Under the pieces are notes generated by a model that was given only the letters and a program-made list of their open reading frames with translations, searched no databases and was not told the origin of the DNA. From NCBI GenBank assembly GCA_019914995.1, contig CM034139.1, positions 7,356,461 through 7,420,460 on the forward strand: a stretch of 64,000 nucleotides of DNA, read 5' to 3'. Below, in pieces: positions 34,603-47,339 of the stretch. Positions within the stretch are counted from its first letter, which is position 1. Every line of letters begins with the position of its first letter. Position numbers and translations under genes: made by a program. The stretch is from Acanthochlamys bracteata. Its lineage: Eukaryota; Streptophyta; Magnoliopsida; Pandanales; Velloziaceae.

Positions 34603-36532
34603 ATGGAGTTCTTTATACTGAACAATGGAGCGAAGATTCCGTCAGTGGGACTCGGGACATGGCAAACAGAACCAGGAGTCGTCGGAGAAGCAGTGATTGC
34701 TGCTGTTAAGGTATCTATAAATATTCACATTTATTTTCACCGATCGAAGACTTGTAGAGTTTGAAGGATTAAAAGCAATAGTTAGGAGGATTTGTGGCTT
34801 CGATCGATTTTAAAAACATGTTTATCTTGACATACAGGCTGGTTATAGGCATAATGACTGTGCTCGCAAGTATATAAATGAGAAAGAGGTACACTTTGAT
34901 TGTAAACATTGTTTTATTGTGTAAAATTTTCCGAAGAGAGGCAAGTCTATAATTTTTCTTTCTTTTTTATTTTTAAATTTCAGATTGGGGTGGCATTGAA
35001 GAAACTGTTTCGAGAGGGTGTAGTGAAGCGCGGGGATCTATTTATAACGTCAAAGCTTTGGTTTATTTCTTTAGAAAAATTCGTGTATGTTCCCGAAAAT
35101 ACAATTTGGTTTCGAGTTGATGAATGGAAATTTTTTTTTCAACTCTAGGTGTACTGATCATGATCCGGAAGATGTTCCTGTGGCGTTAGAGGCAACTCTG
35201 AAGGATCTTCAACTTGACTATCTTGATCTTTATCTTGTACGCTTCATACTTTCTAGTAGCTAGTGATGATTGATATTGTCCTCTGAAAAACATTTGGCAA
35301 ACTCCTAGTAACTCTTGTTGTTAAGTTCTTTTTAATTTTTGTTGTCTAATTTTAGACCCTCAGGAGCAATGAAGTTATATGTAATGCCATTTTAACAACT
35401 TATTTATGCCATTTCTTTCACTTACCCTTTATGATTCTTTTTGGGAAGATTCACTGGCCATGCCGACTTAAAAAAGGGACTGAGTTGGCACCTGAAAACT
35501 TCATCCAACCTGATATACCTAGTACTTGGTCTGCAATGGAGGAACTATGTGAGGCTGGTCTGGCACGTTCTATTGGTGTGAGCAATTTCACAACTAAGAA
35601 GCTAGATGATTTGCTTTCAGCTGCTAGAATGCCACCTGCTGTTAACCAAGTTGAATGCCACCCAATATGGCAACAGGGCAAGCTTCATGAATTCTGTCGA
35701 TCGAACAGAATTCATCTGTCTGTGAGTTGCACCCGATATGGCGCATAGATGAATATATTTCTATTATTAATGTTAGGCTAATGCCATATTCTTTCATTGT
35801 TGTCAGGCCTATTCTCCACTTGGTTCTCCAGGGACAAAATGGATGAACGGCAATGTCCTCAACAATGAAATTGTTAAGATGGCTGCACAAGAGTTGGGAA
35901 AGACACCTGCACAAGTGGTTTTGCGCTGGGGAATTCAGACAGGCCATAGCGTGCTACCTAAGAGTACCAATGAAGCAAGGATAAGCGAAAATCTTGACCT
36001 GTTTGGGTGGTCTATTCCTGAGGAGTTATTTGCTAAATTCTCCAGTATTGAACAGGTTAGTGCATCCCACATAATTCAGAAAAGAATTGTATTGTTTACC
36101 TACTGAGATGCATTGAAATGCATCTGAGTATGTGCCTCGTCATAGACTGTGGTTGAAATATTTTTCAGAAATCCATCAGAATTGCCCTTATCATAAATGT
36201 AGACAGCACGTGAGCATTCTCCTTAGTCACTTAGCGAGCCCTTTCTAGAACTTAGGACCCAAATTCCCTATAAACCTATTTGTGTTTGGGATTGTTCGCC
36301 CGTCATCAGAAAGTTACTATAAACATTTTCAATCTGTATATTCAGCCATGTACCTCTAGAGCTAATTTTGATGGATAAGCATGCTACGTTCGTTCTAACT
36401 GAGATATGTCTCTCTTCTTTTACTGGCTATGTCTCTTTTGTATTGCAGGTAAGGCTACTGAGAGGTGACAACTTCGTCGGTCCTCAAGGTATCTACAAGA
36501 GTGTGGAGGAGCTCTGGGACGGTGAGATGTGA
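34603..36532 (+). CDS. NADPH-dependent aldo-keto reductase, AKR4C type
   Basis: Seven exons, 34603-34710, 34838-34888, 34984-35060, 35149-35236, 35449-35721, 35807-36055 and 36449-36532, encode 309 aa. AKR4C enzymes reduce reactive aldehydes and ketones and so detoxify lipid-peroxidation and sugar-derived carbonyls; plastid or cytosolic location is not evident here because no transit peptide is seen. The (beta/alpha)8 motifs are [12 protein letters not shown] and [16 protein letters not shown], with IxPKS-type cofactor binding seen as [11 protein letters not shown]. The catalytic tetrad is complete: Asp43, Tyr48, Lys77 and His110. Asn42 replaces the hydrophobic residue normally just before the catalytic Asp (GYRHNDCA rather than GYRHIDCA). 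The frame is uninterrupted. Confidence 0.92.
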
Positions 36533-37442
36533 AGACTGACTTATGGCTTCTTCACTAATTTGTAGAAAAGATAGGAGATCATTAGAAAAGAAAGAATGTG
36601 TAGCAATTCATTGACATTGCTAAGTAGTAAAGAAAGAATAGTTTTGACAATAATATTGACGTTGTTGTAGAAAAATTAATATTGAATTAAAAATATTTTA
36701 TTTTTTTAAATATGAATTCTATTTTGAATTACAAATACGATACTTTTGTTTTTTAAAATTTTGAATTAAAAAATTATTTTTTTGAAATGAAATGTTAAAA
36801 AATATTCTTATATTTTAGGTACCTTTTCATTTCATACATCACAATATTTTGTTTCTTTTCTTTCTTTGTTGTGTTACAACTTACAACTGCACTGACGCCA
36901 TTGCCCTCTTTTACTAGTTGTTGTTATCTATGAAAACATATAAAATAACAACGCAGTGGTTCCTTTCCAGCGTCTGTGTGCCGTTTGGAAAATTACTTTT
37001 AAAGTATAAATTTTTTAAAATAAAAAATATTTTTATTTTTCTGAAAAAATATATTCTTTTTTATTTAAAAATAATAATAAAAATAAGCGTTCAAAATTTT
37101 TTTTATATAAATTTTTTTAAACAAATTTTTTAAATAATTATAAAAAATATATTAAAATATATAAAATAAAAAATTAAAGAATTATTTTTGGAGAACGCTA
37201 AACTAAACAGTCCCTGTATGGTATGTACGAAGTAAAAAAGATAGAACTAATAAAATTGCCAAATTACTTATAGGAAGGTTATATTGCAAATAACTAGTTT
37301 AACGGCTTGATTTTACAATTTTTTTATCCAATCATTAAACCTCTCTAAAACCATTCGAAAGAACTCTCCGGAAAAATTGAAAGCTTCGCCGCCGCACCGA
37401 TCAGAATTTTTTCTTATAGAAATTTGAAATCTTTACAACTTC
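36533..37442. repeat. Intergenic DNA with an AT-rich MITE-like repeat (about 36971-37217)
   Basis: The repeat runs from gtgtgccgtttgg to aaactaaacagtccctg, with an interior of aaataaaaaatattttta and aaatatattaaaatatataaaataaaaaatt words. It matches the pattern near 33900-34155. The remaining sequence is the aldo-keto reductase 3' flank and the promoter of the next gene, with no ORF supported. Confidence 0.4.
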
Positions 37443-38782
37443 ATGGCTCATTCATTAACAATTCTCCGTACTACTGCGGTCGCCGGCTTCTCTTTCACCT
37501 GCCGCGGGGCCTACTACCGCTCACCCGCCGCCACCACCCTCCTTCTGCCGGGATGCGGACCGCACTCTTTCCCTGTTATACGGAGTGTTACTTCTTCTGC
37601 TGCGTCAATGGTTCGTTTTTCACGAATTCGGCGCAGCCTTGGGAGTCGCGCGATGCCGGAGTTGGCCGAATCGGACAATGATCTGATTGAAGCTATTGGT
37701 AATGAGATCAAGGCAACAGAGGAATTTCATACTAATCAGGTGAGACTAGTTCATTTGGGTGAATTACATGTGTTGAGATGAATGGACTTGACTTTGCTTA
37801 GACACATACATATTCATCGTAATTAATATCATGGAAAGTATTACAACTAGTTGCTTGGAGTTGTGATTGTTATTAGTTGGTTTTTATCACCATTGCTAAT
37901 TTTGTTTTTATTGTTGCTTATTTGTGTTTTATGTGGTAACGAAAAATTGGACCAATTCAGGAATGTCAGTTCAAATCACCAACTAGTTATTCATAAATAT
38001 GATTTATTTATGAAACCAAATTGTTGTTGTTTTGGAAGTGTCTTAGAGTACTTATTTTGTTATAGGCTTATAGCAAATGCTTAAGTCGAGTTATTGAGTT
38101 TATTTTGCAGCTGAAGGAAATTCGCAACGGATTGCATTTTGAAATCTATGACAATGAAGATTCTGATTTTGTGGTTATGAGGAGGAAGTATAAAAATGAG
38201 ACGATTGAAGTAGAGGCTTACCTCGATGATGTGGATGATGATGGCATTGACGAGGATATAGATGATACTACTACTACCAGTGAAGATGAGGACAGGAAGG
38301 ACGAACATCAGGAGGGTGAAGTTGACAATGATAATGATGATGATGAGCGGGACAGGCCGATGCTTGGATTCACAGTGACTATCTCGAAATATGAAGCAAG
38401 GAAGTTGGTCTTCTCCTGCATCGCCAATGGGGAGGATTATCGTATTAAAGACATGTATTTTGAGATAAAGAATGACAAGGTGGAAGCAGAAGATACTGCA
38501 GAAGAAGGATGTAATTTTGAGTAAGTCCTCAACTTCAAAATTTCTTCCCGGGTACTGGTTTATTTCCTCATTTATTAACAGCTTGTAGACGGATTCGAAT
38601 GGTGATTACTCTATTGTTACAGTGACCTCACATGGGAACTTCAACAAGTAACTTACAAGTACTTGGATAGGAGAGGCATCCATCCTAGCACCCTAAAATA
38701 CTTGTTTGGCTATCTTCTGAGTAAAGAAAAGCGTGGATACTTGGACTTTCTAAACAAAATGAAGCAGTTCATTGAGAAGTGA
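37443..38782 (+). CDS. Mitochondrial p32/MAM33-family (mitochondrial glycoprotein) protein
   Basis: Three exons, 37443-37739, 38111-38520 and 38623-38782, encode 288 aa. The family (yeast Mam33, human p32/C1QBP) is an acidic trimeric matrix protein; plant members affect mitochondrial ribosomes and complex I. The first 75 residues are Arg/Ser-rich without acidic residues, a typical mitochondrial presequence. The mature part begins near ESDNDLIEAIGNEIKATEEFH, has very acidic loops (DDVDDDGIDEDIDD and DNDNDDDERD), then PMLGFTVTISK, and ends with the conserved helix LKYLFGYLLSKEKRGYLDFL. Length and order match the family. Confidence 0.9.
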
Positions 38783-39474
38783 ATTTCAAAAAATCTGGTC
38801 ACTGAACCATCTTTCATGTAAGATTCAGTAGCTATACTAATTGGTTTATTTACTTTGAAAAGATTGAGTACTGATCCAACCTATGTTTTCTGAATAGCAA
38901 TCTTAGTTAATACCTCATTGCAAGTAAGTGAATCTTACAGTTTAGAGCATTTACTCAGTCCAATGCTTGTAAACTTTCTGATGTTTTTGGTACAGGAGTT
39001 TTTGCTATACATGATGTCTGTTTTTTTCATGATTGGAATCTACTGCTCAGTACTTCTTTCTATAGAGCTGAAGTGTCAAGGACCATAGATGAAGTTTGTG
39101 CATATTGGAGCAAATCTCTTGTACTGGTATGTGGAGGAATCAGAGTTAATTTTGTCAAGAGGGTACATCGTCCCTCTAGTAGAGGTAGTGCAGTTCACTT
39201 GTATTTCGAATTCTACTCTGTGTAATATCTCTAACTTGTTTTGAACATTTACTATGAAAATTTGGATTCTGCTTGGTTTATCTCATCTTCTGTATGGAAT
39301 CTTGTATGTTGATCCCCCAACCTGATTCCTTCACCTGCTAGCAAAGATGTAGGGTTATACAGCTGCGTTCAAGGTGACTAATAATTACACAGAAAAACTA
39401 CACAATACATGATCGTCCAGTTAAGAACTTGCATTTTGAGCAATGGTTCTGCAGAGGATTGTGGAGATGCTGCT
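38783..39474. other. 3' flank of the MAM33-type gene
   Basis: Probable 3' untranslated sequence and intergenic DNA. The far end would be the 3' region of the minus-strand ORF at 39475-39990. I see nothing else. Confidence 0.4.
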
Positions 39475-39990
39475 TCAATTATGGGTACCAGGAAAAGAGT
39501 GAGTCTTGCAGAGATCATTGTTGCGAACATGATGCCACCAAAATTGTACAGAAGTTAGGACGACATTACCAAAAATAAGCATCAACCAACATCTATGACT
39601 GACTTTACTTGCAAAACAGTCCAGGTGTTGCAAAAAGTAGTTATAGACATGGTTTAAAGCACCTAAGAGACAAGGCAGGGTTGCAAAACACACCTGCATC
39701 TTCCCAACGTGCAGTACATTGTGGTACCGTAGGGCATACCAAACAATGATTGTTAGAAGAGAAACAACGATTGTCAGTAGATAGCAAGTTTCTGGTAAAA
39801 AATCAGACATATAAGAGATTGAGTGCAGGTTGTTGGCATGATCAAACCCAAATCTCAAATGTGTTCGAATGAAAATGTTGCAGATTACTTCCCACAGGAT
39901 AAAGATGCCTCCCATCCAAGTAATCTCAGGCGAAGAAGAGAATTTTGATAGCAAGTGCCAAGACAAAATGCAGAATGAAGGCACTAACAA
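39475..39990 (-). CDS. Putative multi-span membrane protein ORF, unassigned
   Basis: I do not recognise this family. The open frame of about 171 codons is strongly hydrophobic with four or five likely membrane spans (for example ITWMGGIFILWEVICNIF, YLLTIVVSLLTIIVWYAL and WLMLIFGNVVLTSV), with Cys, His and Trp scattered through it. The first codon of the open frame is not ATG; the first in-frame ATGs are at TWMGG and YMSDF. Just upstream on the same strand (about 40115-39990) another frame starts MIVPFERLRWIF and reads a further hydrophobic helix. It is out of phase with this ORF and ends at a TAG, with no convincing splice pair between them. It may be a real gene whose exons I could not join, or a decayed one. 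Confidence 0.4.
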   Translation of the reverse strand: MLVPSFCILSWHLLSKFSSSPEITWMGGIFILWEVICNIFIRTHLRFGFDHANNLHSISYMSDFLPETCYLLTIVVSLLTIIVWYALRYHNVLHVGKMQVCFATLPCLLGALNHVYNYFLQHLDCFASKVSHRCWLMLIFGNVVLTSVQFWWHHVRNNDLCKTHSFPGTHN

Positions 39991-41231
39991 AGTAATATGG
40001 TAAAATCAAAGCCCGAAATAGACGACCTCAAGTTCGTTGTGATGAACCAAGCCGATGCCATGCCGACAAGAAGCATAAAAATCCAGCGCAATCTCTCAAA
40101 AGGAACAATCATCAACAGCTAAAGAAAAGTTCAAACAAACCAAAGTTAGCTGTTAGTGGCCTATGGGAACAAGCCACAGAAAAAATCTTATGAAAGAGTT
40201 ACAAACATCACAGCACATAACATTTGGTTAATTTAAAAAATAAAAAAGATGGATGGGATCAGTAGATCTCTCCTATGGCATGTTAAGATAAAAAAAAAGC
40301 AGCTACAATTTATCGACTTTATGGTGGGTATGCTTTTAGTTACATGGCTAGTGTATAATATTATGGGATTATTCTTAAGTTGAGTCAATCTCTATGCACA
40401 CCATTAATTTATAATCTTCCTAACCAACGGCTTTGCCGCATATTAGATTTTGACCAACCTATTCCATCTTTTTTTTATTGTTAATAAATTTTTTATGCGA
40501 CGGCTATTCGGTGAGTGAACTGGCATAAGAAGAAAGGTCTCCTTTATATCGATGGTCTAACAAACGGCTTTTCATTTTTCTACCAAAAAGTTACATTTTT
40601 TTGGCAAACATGTTGCTTACTTCATTCTGTTTCCTGAAAACACAGTTATCTAATTATTGACAGAACAAAAAAAAAACGATTTTGAAGTCCAAGGTTGGAA
40701 AATAGTTAAAACGATTTTGCTAAATTGGTAATTAAGTTGTCCATTTAAATATATACGGGAACCAAAAAGAAGTCATTCAAATCGAGGGGCTTTCAAGGAA
40801 ACAGATTCGGTTCGCTGTTTCTTTCTTCGTTCGCGGCTGCTTTTGGCTAATTAGAAATTTAACTAATTGTCCAAAAGTTAATCGTACTTCTTAAAATTAT
40901 TCTAATTCTGATTAGAACCCGTTTAGATCAGAATATTTTTGTTATTAATTTTTGTTGTTCACTGTATAACACTTGGTTTTTAGAAGTAATGGAATTTGAT
41001 CTGAGTAGCTAGATGTTTCCTTGAAATTGATTAGAAACAAACATTCTTTTCTCTTTTTCTTTTTTCTTTTTAAGTGAAAAAGGAAAGAAAACTCTTCTAT
41101 ATAAACCCGCGGGTTAGCGGATATAAGATACACGAATCAATCAATCACCCGCTTGAGCTTGCCCGCTCGCCGCTTCCTCCCGATCATTACTAATCCAACC
41201 TCTCTCTCTTCGGTTTGTCTGCTCTCTCAAA
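39991..41231. other. Upstream part of the membrane ORF, intergenic DNA and the P5CS promoter/leader
   Basis: The left 130 bp hold the possible N-terminal exon of the minus-strand membrane ORF. The rest is AT-rich with no ORF. The P5CS leader region (about 41100-41231) has tataaac at 41099-41105, CT-rich sequence and no ATG before the main start. Confidence 0.45.
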
Positions 41232-44200
41232 ATGGATTCGACTCGAGAATTCATGAAAGATGTGAAGCGAATTATTATCAAAGTGCGTGTTTCAATTAGG
41301 TTACTTCGTTTTCTCTTCGGTTTGGTTCACATTTTGTTGCTCTGTTATTTGATTCTTTTTTTTTTTCAAATCTGTAACTCGGTTTTGAATAGATAGAATC
41401 AACGATAATTGAAATCTAGATTGATTTTGTTTTTGGTTTTGCATTTTACTTTCACTTACAATGCTTTTGAAGTGCTTTCCATACTTCAGAGATATATTGA
41501 AGAGCCCTTTTTTATTATTGTTTCCTGTACATTGGAACAAATTTTCTTCGATTTTGAATTTTGTTGTTTGTTTGAACTTTTATTTCAAACGAAAGTTTGA
41601 AGCTAAGGTAACATTTAATTGCTCTACTTTACCCAGTAGAATTAGAAATGCTAGCGTTAAACTACAAAATCATATTTCTCCGTGTTGCAAATTCTCTTGA
41701 TTGTGTAGGTGGGGACTGCAGTGGTCACAAGAGCAGATGGTAGGCTAGCATTGGGAAGATTAGGATCTTTATGCGAGCAGGTATTCACTGAATTCTTGCT
41801 GCATGTTTCTTGAGGTTGCTTTGAGTTTTTGTTTAATGACCATGGGCTGGAATTTCTGCAGGTTAAAGAACTAAATACCTTGGGCTATGAAGTGATTTTA
41901 GTCACATCTGGTGCAGTTGGTGTCGGCCGCCAAAGACTTAGGTATAGGAGAATGGTGAACAGCAGGTTTGCATGCTCTCTTTTTTTCGTCTCTGTTCTTA
42001 AGCCATTCTCACTTGATCTTGCTTTAGTTGCTGAGGTTATTTCTAACACTGGGTATTTGAGTAAAGCTCGAGGGATTCACATATAATTGAAGCATTTGTT
42101 TATTTACTTGCAAGAAGTCACTGGTGAACCCAGATCATAGTAATGATACAACAATCCTTTGTGAAGAATTTAAAACATGCAACTGATGAAAGTAGATTCT
42201 AATCTTGCATAAGAAATTTATAATCTAGTAGTCCCTTGATGTTGCAATTATTTTATGTTAAATATAAATCTTTTAAGAGAAATACTAATTATTTTGGTTG
42301 ATTTGAATTATCATAAAGTTTATATAAATGATGTTCTCCTTTCAGTTTTGCTGATCTTCAAAAGCCACAACTTGAACTGGATGGGAAGGCTTGTGCAGCT
42401 GTTGGTCAAAGTGGGCTTATGTCTTTGTATGATGCTTTATTTGGGCAGGTTAATTCTTTAAAATCCTGTCATGCTCTTAAATTGATTTTCCTTGAAGCAT
42501 CATATGTCATGTATATGTTCTCATAATCTGACTTGTGTCCTTTTCTTTAGTAAGTTATAATGCAGAATCTAATGATTTCTGTTAAATGTTTATGCAGCTG
42601 GATGTCACACCATCTCAACTTTTGGTTACTGATAATGATTTCAAAAATCCAGATTTTAGGATACAGCTTTCAGAAACTGTAAATTCATTGTTACGTTGTA
42701 GAGTTATTCCGGTTCTCAATGAAAATGATTCGATCAGTACAAGGAGAGCTCCTTATGAGGTACTAATCCGTGGCATTGTTTCACACATATTTCACGTATT
42801 AACTGATTTTATTGTTAGCTCTGAAATCTTTTTTCTCTTTCTGTTTCCAACTTTAGCTCTTGCGTGTCTTGGCCCATCCTAACTGATAGACTGATGGTTG
42901 CATTTGGTATTACCAGGATTCTTCAGGTATCTTTTGGGACAACGACAGCTTAGCAGCTCTTCTAGCACTGGAGTTAAAAGCTGATCTTCTTGTTTTACTG
43001 AGCGATGTTGAGGGTCTATACAGTGGTCCACCTGGTGAACCTCACTCAAAGATTATACAAACTTATATTAAAGACAGGCATCAAGGTGAGATAACATTTG
43101 GGGACAAATCAAGAGTTGGAAGAGGTGGCATGACTGCTAAAGTTAAATCTGCAGTTTATGCTGCCTCTGCAGGAACCCCTGTTGTTATTGCTAGGTAATA
43201 GCACTAACCTCTGTTTTCTTAATACCACTTGATTATTGATGCTTAATTGATAGATTAGTCAGTTGAGTGATAATTTCTCCATCTTCTAGCTCCTTATGGC
43301 TTGACACTTAATTTCTTATGGAACTTTGCATTGTGAGCCAGTTAAGATTCCAGTTTGATTCATAATAAGCATGCTTATGAGTCTGAATGATGATTGTTAC
43401 TGGACACTAGCATGCCTGCTTGATTATTGATATTTGCTTTTTGGTGTTTTCAATTTCTTTTTAAGTTGATAATTTAGGCATTGTGTTGACTACTTTAGTC
43501 CCTGTTTTTTCCTATGAAGTGGTTTCGCCACTGATAGCATCATCAGGGTGCTTCAAGGAGAACGTATAGGCACTCTTTTCCATCAGAATGCGCATCTGTG
43601 GGCTTTACCTAAAGAGTTTGGTGCTCGCGAAATGGCAGTTTCTGCAAGGGAATGCTCCAGAAAAATTCAGGTGAGAATTACATTAACGTGTATAAGTTTT
43701 TCTTACTTGTGAATATCTTCCATACTTTTAGCTTCTTGAGGAAACTTTTATTTTGCATGATATTAGTTGCGAGCCTTCTCTTGGAATCTGATGATCTTCT
43801 TTTCACCTTTTTCCTTTTGACCTTGCAGAGCCTATCTTCCGATGAACGTAGAAACATCTTACTGGACATTGCTGATGCTCTTGAGGCAAATGAGGCCATC
43901 ATAAAAGCCGAGAATGATGCTGATATAATTGCTGCTCAACAGGCTGGATATGAAAAATCATTAATATCTAGGTTGACTTTAAAGCCAGGAAAGGTAAGGC
44001 ATTAGATCATACTTATTGTTATCCCTGAGAGTTATGTTTTCTTAGTGCAACTCAGTCATACGTTTTGCTAAATCTGCTCCATCTTTTAAAAAACTGTCTT
44101 ACTCGGTTTTTCAAATTTCTATTTAGATATCAAGCCTTGCCAAGTCCATCAGAGCTATTGCTGACATAGAAGATCCAATTGGTTGTGTGTTGAAAAGAAC

Positions 44201-47200
44201 TGAGGTTATTTGAAGAGCAGACATCAAATTCATTTTCTATGTTAGTCATATGAAGTGCATTTTTCGATGTTCTTCTCTAAGTTTGTTCTTTCGCTGCTTC
44301 ATTTGTTGTTTGTCCAGGTTGCAGAAGGGCTTATATTAGAAAAGACATCATGTCCCCTTGGTGTTCTTCTTATTATATTTGAGTCACGCCCTGATGCCTT
44401 GGTCCAGGTAGGTTCTTGTGTTGTTTGTGATCTATAATATGAGTACTCATGGTATTTCGATAAAGTATATTGTTTACAAAATCATTTTTTAGGTTTTTAA
44501 CTGAATAGCATCTTATATACTAGTTACATTGAACTATTTTGATAACCTTAACCTTATTAACTATCAAACTCTGGTCAATAACCATACAACATGTCATGTC
44601 TAGGTTAAAGTTATGTGCATTTCTTGGTTATTATCATGTTTTCTGGCCTCTTACTGAATGAAAGTATTTTATTTCATTCTTAATTGAATTTGTGTAATGC
44701 CCAGCTTTGATGTGGATGTAATTTTCTTCCTCTATCATTTTTAAGAAGTAGTGTGCATCTTTTATTGCATAGATTGCATCTCTGGCAATTCGAAGTGGCA
44801 ACGGTCTTCTTCTAAAAGGTGGCAAGGAAGCATCAAGATCTAATGCAATCTTGCACAAGGTTGAATTTTGTACCAATTCATTTTCCCTTTTACCCCCACT
44901 TTTCCTTATTCATGCTAATACTGGATTGTGTATTTTCAAACTTTAGGTTATAACTGGTGCCATCCCAGCTAGCGTGGGTGACAAGCTTATCGGACTTGTT
45001 ACATCAAGAGATGAGATTCCTGATCTATTGAAGGTAAGGTTGCATACCGAAAAATATCACTCCCCTAATTTGTTAGAGTTCCATATAAATATGACGTGTT
45101 CTGCAGCTTGATGATGTGATTGACCTTGTCATTCCAAGAGGCAGCAACAAACTTGTTACTCAAATTAAGGAGTCGACCAGAATACCTGTTCTTGGTCATT
45201 CTGGTAATTTAAATCTCTCTCTCTCTCTCTCCCCCCTAATTCTCCAAGTTACTTTTTTATTCTTATTTTAGATTTTATGTGTCAGTTTGTACATGATTGC
45301 GAATTTTGTTGTTAAATTTGCTCTGCAGATGGTATTTGTCATGTTTATGTTGATAAATCAGCTAACATGGATATGGCAAAGCGCATTGTTTTGGATGCAA
45401 AGATAGATTATCCTGCAGCTTGTAATGCTATGGTCTATCCACCCACCTTTTCTTATAGATGATAAGCCAACATTTTTTGCCATATGTCGTCTTGACCTGA
45501 CATGAATAAATTGAGGGAGCCTTTTCTACTTGCAGGAAACCCTCCTTGTACACGAGGATATCTTCAAGGCAGGAGGGCTACATGATCTAATCATTGAACT
45601 CAAGACTGAAGGTATGGTTCTTACGATATGCTCTGATTTTCAAATAATGCTTTATTTAGAATATCATTAAGTAGGTTGTTCTTGTTTAGACTCTGTCTGC
45701 ACGGACCTTACTCTTCATTCTTGATTGGTTTACTTTAGTTCCTGAAATGTGATTGAGTGGTGCACATCTTCTACTACTTCCTATTTGTTCGTAATTTTCT
45801 AAAATTTTAATTTGTCTATTCATCTGTTTCAGGAGTTGTTCTTCATGGTGGTCCTAGAGCAAGTGCTGCATTAGATATTCCACTGGCAGGATCATTTCAT
45901 CATGAATATAGCTCTTTGGCTTGCACTATTGAAATTGTTGATGGCGTATATGCAGCCATACACCACATACATAAACATGGAAGGTATGCTGATGAATTCT
46001 TTTTTATGATGATTAATGGTTGTGTAGGAGATACCTCAGCAGATTGATAATAGCCTGCTTTTGTTGGTTTCGAGTAAGACAGTTTGTTGATGGTCAAATT
46101 TGTTGCCTAAAGTTTGGCTTGCTCTTGGCTTCTTTCTTCTTTGCAGTGCACATACTGACTGCATTATTGCTGAGGATCATGACACAGCTGAGATCTTTCT
46201 CAAACAGGTTGACAGGTTCGTTAACTCTTTATTATGGCAATGTAATCATTCGTTCCTGGGCTTTTCCTCCTATGTGTATTTATTATGGTGATTACCTTTA
46301 CTGATTGGGTAAAGCTGAAGAATATGAGCAAAAGATACTTGTTTACGATTACACTTCATCTCTACTTATAGTATGAAAAGTGTTAACGAAACATGACCCT
46401 GAATTTGTAAACTTTCAATGAGAAGTGATAAAGCATTGCAGCATGGAATCGACAGGCATGCTTCTGTCCATGTGCAGTTGATGCATAAACTTCTCATCAG
46501 TTAGCTCGTATGTCAAGTGTGCTAAAATATTTACCGTTGTTGGTTATGACAGTGGTATAAAGAATACGGATACCCAAATGATTGTTGATTTGCTTCTCGT
46601 GGCAGTTAGGCTGTTTATACTAATTAAGTCACAGTTTATGAAATGAAAATTTAGTCTGTAGTTATTCTAATCCGTTCAGTATGTCTCTTACCTTATACTT
46701 CAAAATTTGGTTGGGTTTTATTATTACTTACACTGTAGTGCTATATCTTTTCCTCAAGTGCTGCTGTCTTTCACAATGCAAGTACACGTTTTTGTGATGG
46801 AGCTCGTTTTGGACTTGGTGCAGAGGTATATATAAATCACATGGTATTTTCTCTAATAGATTGTAGCAGGAAATTAGCTTTTTATTTCTCTTTGTCTATC
46901 TGTAAAGGTTGGTATAAGCACAGGCAGAATACATGCACGTGGGCCTGTTGGTGTTGAAGGATTGCTAACCACCCGATGGTAAGTGCTGATGAAATCGCTC
47001 TATTCAGTTGATGGCTGTTTGTATATGCTTTTCTGATGCAGCATAGTAGAGTTTTGGTTCTGTTGATTTCTTATATCATAATCTATGATAATGTGGTCCA
47101 TTCAGTTTTAATATCTTAACATGATTTTATGCTTTGAGCATCTTCTACATTCATATGGCCAATTGGTATGCTCTTGCCAGATTTGTTTACTATGTACTTC

Positions 47201-47339
47201 TTTCTTAGAATTATTATGTGGTTCAATATGTTTATCTAAGCTGTGTTTGCAACGTCATTATAGGATATTGAGAGGAAATGGGCAGGTGGTTGATGGTGAT
47301 AAAGCAGTTCTATACACCCACAAAAATCTGCCCCCATAG
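41232..47339 (+). CDS. P5CS: Delta-1-pyrroline-5-carboxylate synthetase (P5CS)
   Basis: Twenty exons (41232-41282, 41709-41780, 41862-41965, 42346-42448, 42598-42759, 42917-43194, 43520-43670, 43829-43993, 44127-44204, 44318-44407, 44773-44859, 44947-45033, 45107-45203, 45329-45432, 45536-45611, 45833-45983, 46147-46215, 46759-46825, 46908-46978, 47264-47339) encode 712 aa. The bifunctional enzyme catalyses the rate-limiting steps of proline synthesis from glutamate. The N-terminal gamma-glutamyl kinase domain (to about 290) has [25 protein letters not shown] and [16 protein letters not shown]. The C-terminal glutamyl-phosphate reductase domain has [28 protein letters not shown] and the catalytic Cys540 in PAACNAMETLLVH. 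Phe125 in DNDF lies at the position reported to mediate proline feedback (F129 in Vigna), so feedback is predicted to be retained. All phases join cleanly. Confidence 0.97.
45214..45236 (+). repeat. (CT)n/C-run microsatellite in P5CS intron 13
   Basis: A TC dinucleotide run followed by six C lies 10-30 bp after the exon 13 donor. It is a likely polymorphic marker. Confidence 0.85.

Noticed and set aside
34396..34764. 122-codon frame including the aldo-keto reductase start as an N-terminal extension
   Set aside because: It opens without an ATG and runs past the exon 1 donor into intron sequence. The ATG at 34603 fits the family start.
1521..47339. Functional stress module linking PP2C, VTC1, AKR4C and P5CS
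   Set aside because: They are spread over 46 kb among housekeeping genes. Only the PP2C promoter shows ABA-type elements, so co-location looks incidental.
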